Shown here piece after piece: positions 1 to 5,066 of a stretch of DNA of 5,066 bases. Source of the stretch: an uncultured Eubacterium sp. GTDB lineage: Bacteria > Bacillota > Clostridia > Lachnospirales > Lachnospiraceae. The notes below the pieces were generated by a model. The model had not been told where the DNA came from. It saw only the letters and a list, made by a program, of their open reading frames with translations, and ran no database searches. Made by a program: the position numbers and the translations under genes. The stretch spans positions 1 to 5,066 of the forward strand of contig CAJOQF010000204.1 of NCBI GenBank assembly GCA_905236295.1. The letters are read 5' to 3'. The first letter of the stretch is position 1, and the number at the start of each line of letters is the position of its first letter.

Positions 1-1209
1 AAGCTTGCCTACACCAAGACTGACAAAGACGGTGATGAGGACAGGGTTTATCCAAAAGGGGATGTCTACGCACACGTGGTCGGATTTGACTCGAACGGAA
101 AGTCCGGAATAGAGTCTGTATACAACTACGATATGCTTCAGTCTCATTCATTTTTCATTGAGCAGATAATAAACGATCTGAAAAATGAAAAAAATGAAGG
201 AGACAATGTCGTAACCACATTAAATGATGATGTACAGCAGGCAGCATATGATGCGCTTGGAAACTACAACGGGGCTATTGTGTGTATGGAGCCCGATACC
301 GGAAAGGTTTTGGCTATGGTATCAAAGCCTGATTTTGATCCGAACACTATCGCTTCGGTGTGGGATGATCTCTCGCAGTCGGATTCGTCCGTGCTTGTAA
401 ATCGTGCGACTCAGGGTTTATATCCTCCGGGATCGGTATTCAAGATATTTACTACACTCGAATATGTCAGGGAAAACAAGGACTATGATGATTACAGCTA
501 TACCTGTTCGGGAACTATAAGCAGAGAGAACACAACGATACACTGCTACGGAAACACCGTTCACGGCACAGAATCACTTAAGGAATCATTTGCGCATTCC
601 TGCAACACATCCTATGCAAACATAGGACTGTCACTTGATATAACTAAGTACAAACATCTATGTGAAAACCTTCTGTTTAACAAGCCGATAGACTTTGAAC
701 TGCCAACTTCAAAGTCAAGCTTTACACTTAAAAAAGGCGATCCGGATTCGCTTGTTATGCAGACTGCGATCGGACAGGGAAACACCCTTGTCACACCGTT
801 TCACATGATGCTTGTCGCCTCGGCTATAGCAAATGACGGTGAGCTTATGAATCCTTATCTTGTCGATCATATCGAGAATTCGGATGGTATCGTTGTTTCG
901 AAGAATGATCCGAAAAACAATGACAGGCTTTTAAGCAAAAAAAAGACAAAGATCATAAGAAAATACATGAGATCTGTAGTCACAGACGGAACCGCGACAG
1001 CGCTTGATAATTCAAGCTACAAGACGTACGGAAAGACCGGAACTGCCGAGTTTAATGCGGCGAAGGATTCACACGCTTGGTTTGTCGGTTTTGCCGAGAA
1101 TGATGAGGGCAAGGAGATCGCTCTTGCAGTTATTATTGAGGATTCGGGTGCAGGCAGTACATATGCTGTTCCGGCTGCGAAGAAAGTCCTGGATGCATAT
1201 TACCGTTAA
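1..1209 (+). CDS. Class B penicillin-binding protein (peptidoglycan D,D-transpeptidase, PbpA/FtsI-like), 5'-truncated
   Basis: Cross-links peptidoglycan stem peptides outside the membrane and is the target of beta-lactams. The frame is open from base 1, so the gene starts before the window; the GTG at 76 is internal, because the codons before it encode RVYPKGDVYAHVVG, a conserved class B stretch. Visible are 402 residues. The missing part should hold the N-terminal membrane anchor and the start of the pedestal domain. In visible numbering the active site is complete: SxxK is Ser145-V-F-Lys148 within YPPGSVFK, SxN is S200-C-N202, and KTGT is 345-348. The family segment AIGQGNTLVTPFHMM precedes KTGT. 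The compact transpeptidase domain ends right at the C-terminus, with no PASTA repeats, which fits the short PbpA type found beside ftsW/rodA in Gram-positives; that neighbour is inferred. Whether it serves division or elongation cannot be told. No strong terminator follows. The family call is very secure, the paralogue less so. Confidence 0.95.
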   Translation, partial: KLAYTKTDKDGDEDRVYPKGDVYAHVVGFDSNGKSGIESVYNYDMLQSHSFFIEQIINDLKNEKNEGDNVVTTLNDDVQQAAYDALGNYNGAIVCMEPDTGKVLAMVSKPDFDPNTIASVWDDLSQSDSSVLVNRATQGLYPPGSVFKIFTTLEYVRENKDYDDYSYTCSGTISRENTTIHCYGNTVHGTESLKESFAHSCNTSYANIGLSLDITKYKHLCENLLFNKPIDFELPTSKSSFTLKKGDPDSLVMQTAIGQGNTLVTPFHMMLVASAIANDGELMNPYLVDHIENSDGIVVSKNDPKNNDRLLSKKKTKIIRKYMRSVVTDGTATALDNSSYKTYGKTGTAEFNAAKDSHAWFVGFAENDEGKEIALAVIIEDSGAGSTYAVPAAKKVLDAYYR

Positions 1210-1273
1210 GCCGGAATAAGATAAAAAAAGTATTAAGAACTATATAAAGTTTTGTAAATATTGATAATATGAC

Positions 1274-1302
1274 ATGACAATGTGTAACAGGTTGGTTATA
1301 AT
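1274..1302 (+). promoter_or_regulatory. Predicted sigma-A (sigma-70-type) promoter for malQ and the downstream gene
   Basis: A -35 hexamer ATGACA (1274-1279, five of six matches to TTGACA) is followed by a 17-base spacer and a perfect -10 hexamer TATAAT (1297-1302). Transcription would start near 1309, giving a leader of about 25 bases before the malQ ATG. The surrounding 1210-1320 region is AT-rich, as expected. No TG extended -10 and no clear operator palindrome was seen, so its control (for example by CcpA or a maltose regulator) cannot be read from the sequence. The assignment rests on consensus match only. Confidence 0.72.
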
Positions 1303-1320
1303 TTGATAATTGTATTTTCG

Positions 1321-1326
1321 AAAGGG
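1321..1326 (+). promoter_or_regulatory. Ribosome binding site of malQ
   Basis: AAAGGG lies 7 bases before the ATG at 1334. It decides the start: the frame is also open back to a TTG at 1310, but that codon sits at the predicted transcription start, and a protein begun there would have this Shine-Dalgarno inside its coding sequence. Confidence 0.75.
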
Positions 1327-1333
1327 CTTTATT

Positions 1334-2815
1334 ATGAGACGAAAAAGCGGAATACTTTTACCGATTTTCTCACTTCCGTCAAAATACGGCATAGGTACCA
1401 TCGGTAAAGAGGCTTACAATTTCATAGATTTCCTGAAAAGATCAGGACAGGAATACTGGCAGATCCTGCCGGTCGGACCGACCAGCTATGGTGATTCGCC
1501 GTATTCAAGTTTTTCAACCTTCGCCGGCAATCCTTATTTTATAGATCTGGATATGCTAAAAAGCGACGGTCTGCTTACTCAGGAAGATATAGACAGTTTT
1601 GATTACGGCGCAGATGAGAGATACATAGATTACGGAAAACTCTATGAAAACAGACTCTCTGTGTTGGAGATAGCTGCAGAAAAAGGCTATAAGAAATACG
1701 CAAGACAGATTGGCGCGTTTAAGTTAAAAAATGAGCTCTGGCTATCGGAATATGCATTGTTTATGGCATGCAAGAAGCATTTCGGTGATGTTTCTTGGAT
1801 TGAGTGGCCTGATGAGAAGCTCAGAAAACATGATGCAAGAGCCTGTGCAAAATACAGAAAGCTTCTCAGGGAAGAAGTAAGGTTCTATGAGTTTGTTCAA
1901 TTCCTGTTCTTCAAACAATGGGGAGCGTTAAAAAACTACTCAGATAAAAACGGGATTAAGATCATTGGAGATATCCCGATATATGTGGCTCTTGACTCTG
2001 TAGATGTATGGTCAGAGCCTCACTGGTTCTGTCTGGATGAGGAGAATCTTCCGATAGAAGTAGCCGGTGTTCCGCCCGATTATTTCTCTGAGGACGGTCA
2101 GCTTTGGGGAAATCCTCTCTATGACTGGAGAAAACTGGAGGAGGACGGTTACGGCTGGTGGATAAGAAGGATTGATGGAGTAAAAAGACTCTATGATGTT
2201 CTTCGTATTGACCACTTCAGAGGATTCGAAAGCTATTGGGCGGTTCCTTACGGAGAGGAGACCGCAAAGGACGGTAGATGGAAGAAGGGTCCGGGAATGA
2301 AGCTTGTCGGAATCTTTCGCACATGGTTTGCAGATCTCTCTTTTATAGCTGAGGATCTGGGACTTATGACATCCGAGGTTATAAAGCTTTTGCGCGAGTC
2401 AAAGTTCCCGGGAATGAAGGTTCTTGAGTTTTCTTTTGACCCGAATGAGCCCGGCACCTTAGAGCCGCACAACTATGTCAAAAAAACTGTTTGTTATACC
2501 GGCACCCATGACAACAATCCGATAATGGGATGGCTCGATAACTGCGATGAGGATACTCTTGAGTATTGTTCAAAGTATCTGGGGCTTTCGGAAGACGAAG
2601 GGTTTAACTGGGGAATGATCAGAGCCGGTATGGGATCGGTCTGTCAGCTGTTTGTCGCTCAGATGCAGGACTATCTGGGATACGGTGCGGAAAGCCGTAT
2701 AAATATTCCCGGAGTTCCGCTCGGAAACTGGAGATGGCGGACAATAAAGAGTGATTTTAGCGATGAACTGGCAGAAAAAATTGACGATATGACCGTGATG
2801 TTTGGTCGCGCATAA
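1334..2815 (+). CDS. malQ: 4-alpha-glucanotransferase (amylomaltase, GH77)
   Basis: A cytoplasmic enzyme that transfers alpha-1,4-glucan chains between maltodextrins and releases glucose, used in maltodextrin or glycogen breakdown and remodelling. The product has 493 residues, close to the roughly 500 of the Thermus amylomaltase type and shorter than the E. coli MalQ type, and needs no signal peptide. It begins MRRKSGILLPIFSLPSKYGIG, the usual family N-terminus. Conserved blocks in order are SYGDSPY (51-57), the substrate-loop region starting GVPPDYFSEDG (from 245), RIDHFRGF with the nucleophile Asp293, AEDLG with the acid/base Glu340, and GTHDNN with Asp393 as third catalytic acid. Asp293 and Glu340 fall at the same numbers as in Thermus amylomaltase, which supports the ATG at 1334. 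Its own promoter and ribosome binding site lie upstream, and the next gene starts 21 bases after the stop, so the two are probably co-transcribed. It looks intact; no frameshift or missing residue was seen. Confidence 0.97.
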   Translation: MRRKSGILLPIFSLPSKYGIGTIGKEAYNFIDFLKRSGQEYWQILPVGPTSYGDSPYSSFSTFAGNPYFIDLDMLKSDGLLTQEDIDSFDYGADERYIDYGKLYENRLSVLEIAAEKGYKKYARQIGAFKLKNELWLSEYALFMACKKHFGDVSWIEWPDEKLRKHDARACAKYRKLLREEVRFYEFVQFLFFKQWGALKNYSDKNGIKIIGDIPIYVALDSVDVWSEPHWFCLDEENLPIEVAGVPPDYFSEDGQLWGNPLYDWRKLEEDGYGWWIRRIDGVKRLYDVLRIDHFRGFESYWAVPYGEETAKDGRWKKGPGMKLVGIFRTWFADLSFIAEDLGLMTSEVIKLLRESKFPGMKVLEFSFDPNEPGTLEPHNYVKKTVCYTGTHDNNPIMGWLDNCDEDTLEYCSKYLGLSEDEGFNWGMIRAGMGSVCQLFVAQMQDYLGYGAESRINIPGVPLGNWRWRTIKSDFSDELAEKIDDMTVMFGRA

Positions 2816-2820
2816 ATTAT

Positions 2821-2826
2821 AAAGGG
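2821..2826 (+). promoter_or_regulatory. Ribosome binding site of the activase gene
   Basis: AAAGGG lies in the 21-base gap after malQ, 10 bases before the ATG at 2837. A second ATG at 2832 is closer (5 bases away) but is in another frame and stops after 10 codons. The 2837 start is chosen because its frame stays open for 743 codons and the ATP-binding motif begins at residue 8. In this frame the only earlier codons run back to the malQ stop without an ATG, GTG or TTG. Confidence 0.65.
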
Positions 2827-2836
2827 TAAAAATGAT

Positions 2837-5066
2837 ATGGATAAGTTATATAAACTGGGTATAGATATAGGCTCGACGACTGTAAAGGTCGCCTTGCTCG
2901 ACGAGAATGATGAAATACTGTTTTCCGATTACAGAAGACATTTTGCAAATATAAGAGAGACTCTGCAGGGGCTTGTAAGTGACGCGTATGATGTTGTGGG
3001 AGAGGTTAACGTAGCCGCCATGATCACGGGATCGGGCGGACTGACACTTGCAAAGCATTTGAGAATACCGTTTGTACAGGAGGTTGTAGCGGTTTCTACC
3101 GCATTGAAACATTATGCTCCGCTTACCGATGTTGCGATAGAGCTTGGTGGTGAGGATGCAAAGATAATCTACTTTGAGGGCACTAATATTGAGCAGAGAA
3201 TGAATGGAGTATGTGCCGGAGGTACGGGATCTTTCATAGATCAGATGGCGTCTCTTCTTCAGACGGATGCCGCCGGAGTCAATACCTACGCAAAGGACTA
3301 CAAGGCTATCTATCCGATAGCTGCCAGATGCGGAGTTTTCGCAAAGACTGATATTCAGCCGCTTATAAATGAGGGGGCGACGAAGGAGGATCTCTCTGCA
3401 TCCATTTTCCAGGCGATAGTAAACCAGACCATAAGCGGACTTGCCTGTGGTAAACCTATCCGCGGTCACATTGCTTTCCTCGGCGGACCGCTTCACTTCA
3501 TGCCACAGCTTAAGGCGGCGTTTATCCGCACATTAAATCTTGATGATGACCATATAATCGATCCGGACAATTCGCATCTTTTTGCTGCGATAGGTTCAGC
3601 GCTCAATTATAAAAAGGAAAACATCAAGTCTCTTCTTGAATTAAAGAAATCTCTGTCCTCAGAGATTCATATGGAGTTTGAGGTTGCGAGAATGGATCCG
3701 CTCTTTAAGGATGAGGCAGCCTATGATGAGTTCAAAAACCGTCATGACAGACATAAGGTAAAAACCGGAGAACTTGAGACTTACAGCGGAAACGCGTATC
3801 TCGGTATTGACGCCGGATCTACCACAACAAAGGTGGCTTTGGTCGCAGAGGACGGAACCCTGCTGTATTCGTTCTATTCAAGCAACAACGGATCACCGCT
3901 TGCTACAAGTATTACAGCCATAAAGGAGATTTATTCAAAACTACCTTCCACGGCAAGGATAGTGAGCTCTTGTTCTTCTGGATACGGTGAGGCGCTTGTA
4001 AAGTCGGCTCTTCAGCTCGATGAGGGAGAGGTTGAGACTGTTGCTCATTACTATGCGGCAGCATTTTTCAATCCGGATGTCGATTGTATTCTCGATATCG
4101 GCGGACAGGATATGAAATGTATCAAGATCAAGAACAATACCGTCGATTCCGTTCAGTTAAATGAGGCTTGTTCTTCGGGATGCGGATCCTTTATAGAGAC
4201 TTTTGCAAAGTCGCTCGACTATTCTGTGCAGGATTTTGCAAAAGAGGCGCTATTTGCACCTAACCCTATCGACCTTGGAACCAGATGTACGGTGTTTATG
4301 AATTCCAAGGTTAAACAGGCTCAAAAGGAGGGAGCAACGGTTGCAGATATCTCAGCCGGACTTGCTTACTCCGTTATAAAGAATGCTCTTTTTAAGGTTA
4401 TTAAGCTTACGGATGCATCTGACCTCGGGCAAAACGTTGTAGTTCAGGGCGGAACATTTTATAATGACGCAGTTCTTCGAAGCTTTGAGAGAGTGGCGGG
4501 ATGTGAGGCTGTAAGACCTGATATAGCTGGAATAATGGGCGCTTTTGGTGCAGCGCTTATCGCAAAAGAGAGATATGAGGCCGGAAAGAATTCGACAATG
4601 CTCTCCATCGATGAGATAAACAATCTTGAGTTTTCTACAAGCCTTAGCAGATGTAAGGGTTGTACAAACAACTGCCTTCTCACGATAAACAAGTTCTCTG
4701 GTGGAAGAAGATATATCACCGGAAACAGATGTGAGAAGGGTGTAGGCGGAGAGAAGAACGAATCCAACATTCCAAATCTCTTCGAGTACAAATACAACAG
4801 AATATTTGATTACGAGCCACTCTCAGAGGAGGCGGCAAAAAGGGGAACAGTCGGAATTCCGAGAGTGCTTAACTTCTATGAGAATTTCCCGTTTTGGGCT
4901 ACATTCTTTACAGCTCTCAAATTCAGGTTCGTGCTTTCGCCGGCATCAACGAGAAAGATCTACGAACTCGGTATTGAATCCATTCCGAGTGAATCAGAGT
5001 GTTACCCGGCAAAGCTTGCGCATGGACATATACAGTGGCTTATAGAAAATAAAGTCGATTTTATCT
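2837..5066 (+). CDS. Large 2-hydroxyacyl-CoA dehydratase activase-family protein with two tandem ATPase domains and DUF2229, 3'-truncated
   Basis: The frame is open for 743 codons to the window edge. Domain 1 (about 7-258) is a BadF/BadG/BcrA/BcrD ASKHA ATPase: GIDIGST (8-14), ELGGED (102-107), CAGGTGSF with Cys126, AARCGVF with Cys165, and LGGP near 216. Domain 2 (about 321-576) repeats the plan: GIDAGST (323-329), DIGGQD (420-425), CSSGCGSF with Cys445 and Cys449, TRCTVF with Cys484, and GGTFYND (538-544). The two cysteines per domain match the pair (Cys127, Cys166) that holds the dimer-bridging [4Fe-4S] cluster in HgdC. A segment with C606-X2-C609-X3-C613-X18-C632 follows, then from about 670 a DUF2229 start ([16 protein letters not shown] and SECYPAK with Cys722). 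Relatives of this layout are usually about 1,400 residues and end in a 2-hydroxyglutaryl-CoA dehydratase D-type region, presumably lying beyond the window. Expected role: cytoplasmic ATP-driven, low-potential electron transfer in an anaerobe. The true substrate is unknown. It probably shares a transcript with malQ. Confidence 0.93.
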   Translation, partial: MDKLYKLGIDIGSTTVKVALLDENDEILFSDYRRHFANIRETLQGLVSDAYDVVGEVNVAAMITGSGGLTLAKHLRIPFVQEVVAVSTALKHYAPLTDVAIELGGEDAKIIYFEGTNIEQRMNGVCAGGTGSFIDQMASLLQTDAAGVNTYAKDYKAIYPIAARCGVFAKTDIQPLINEGATKEDLSASIFQAIVNQTISGLACGKPIRGHIAFLGGPLHFMPQLKAAFIRTLNLDDDHIIDPDNSHLFAAIGSALNYKKENIKSLLELKKSLSSEIHMEFEVARMDPLFKDEAAYDEFKNRHDRHKVKTGELETYSGNAYLGIDAGSTTTKVALVAEDGTLLYSFYSSNNGSPLATSITAIKEIYSKLPSTARIVSSCSSGYGEALVKSALQLDEGEVETVAHYYAAAFFNPDVDCILDIGGQDMKCIKIKNNTVDSVQLNEACSSGCGSFIETFAKSLDYSVQDFAKEALFAPNPIDLGTRCTVFMNSKVKQAQKEGATVADISAGLAYSVIKNALFKVIKLTDASDLGQNVVVQGGTFYNDAVLRSFERVAGCEAVRPDIAGIMGAFGAALIAKERYEAGKNSTMLSIDEINNLEFSTSLSRCKGCTNNCLLTINKFSGGRRYITGNRCEKGVGGEKNESNIPNLFEYKYNRIFDYEPLSEEAAKRGTVGIPRVLNFYENFPFWATFFTALKFRFVLSPASTRKIYELGIESIPSESECYPAKLAHGHIQWLIENKVDFI

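Noticed and set aside
1..6. A HindIII site (AAGCTT) exactly at the left edge, hinting at a cloned restriction fragment.
   Set aside because: AAGCTT occurs several more times in the window (for example at 4403 and 5012), so its position at the edge proves little.
76..78. GTG as the start of the PBP gene.
   Set aside because: The frame is open to base 1, and the upstream codons encode a conserved class B PBP segment (RVYPKGDVYAHV), so the gene is truncated by the window and does not start here.
1236..1253. A possible terminator hairpin after the PBP gene (six-pair stem, loop ATATAA, followed by GTAAATATT).
   Set aside because: The stem is nearly all A-T with one G-U pair and one G-C pair and no real T-tract, too weak to call a Rho-independent terminator.
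2846..3496. A 216-codon open frame on the minus strand.
   Set aside because: It lies entirely antisense to the activase domain 1, has no recognisable motif or ribosome binding site, and the + strand frame carries clear family motifs throughout.
4459..4797. A 112-codon minus-strand open frame, and similar short antisense frames at 612-794, 2012-2215 and 2248-2472.
   Set aside because: All are shadows of the PBP, malQ or activase coding frames, with no family resemblance.
4806..5045. A 79-codon + strand open frame, and another at 1004-1219.
   Set aside because: They are alternative frames inside the activase DUF2229 region and the PBP KTGT region respectively, where the main frame has conserved motifs.

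Overview
The window is a fully coding stretch with three genes, all on the + strand. It looks like the chromosome of a low-to-moderate GC, anaerobic Firmicute, most likely a clostridium of the Lachnospiraceae type (Butyrivibrio-like). This rests on protein family content, AGA/ATA/GGA-rich codon use, purine-rich Shine-Dalgarno sites and a sigma-A-type promoter. The genus is inference, not shown.

Layout: (1) 1-1209 is the C-terminal 402 residues of a class B penicillin-binding protein, a PbpA/FtsI-like transpeptidase. It is cut by the left edge but has all three active-site motifs. (2) 1210-1333 is an AT-rich spacer with a near-consensus promoter (ATGACA-17-TATAAT) and a ribosome binding site. 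(3) 1334-2815 is a complete malQ (4-alpha-glucanotransferase, amylomaltase, GH77), 493 aa, with its catalytic triad. (4) 2837-5066 is the first 743 codons of a very large gene that runs off the right edge. It encodes a protein of the 2-hydroxyacyl-CoA dehydratase activase family (BadF/BadG/BcrA/BcrD), with two tandem ASKHA ATPase domains, a four-cysteine linker and the start of a DUF2229 region. It is easy to overlook because no stop codon lies inside the window.

The PBP works in septal or lateral wall peptidoglycan synthesis and is probably the end of an upstream cell-shape cluster. malQ and the activase gene are 21 bases apart and probably share the promoter in front of malQ. MalQ remodels maltodextrins or glycogen-derived glucans. 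The activase-type protein is expected to use ATP to drive low-potential electron transfer through iron-sulfur clusters, with an unknown final substrate. No functional link between the two is evident beyond co-transcription.

There are no RNA genes, mobile elements, CRISPR arrays or notable repeats, and no spacer longer than 124 bases. Most of the window is ordinary. The tandem-activase protein is the least understood part, although it belongs to a known family.
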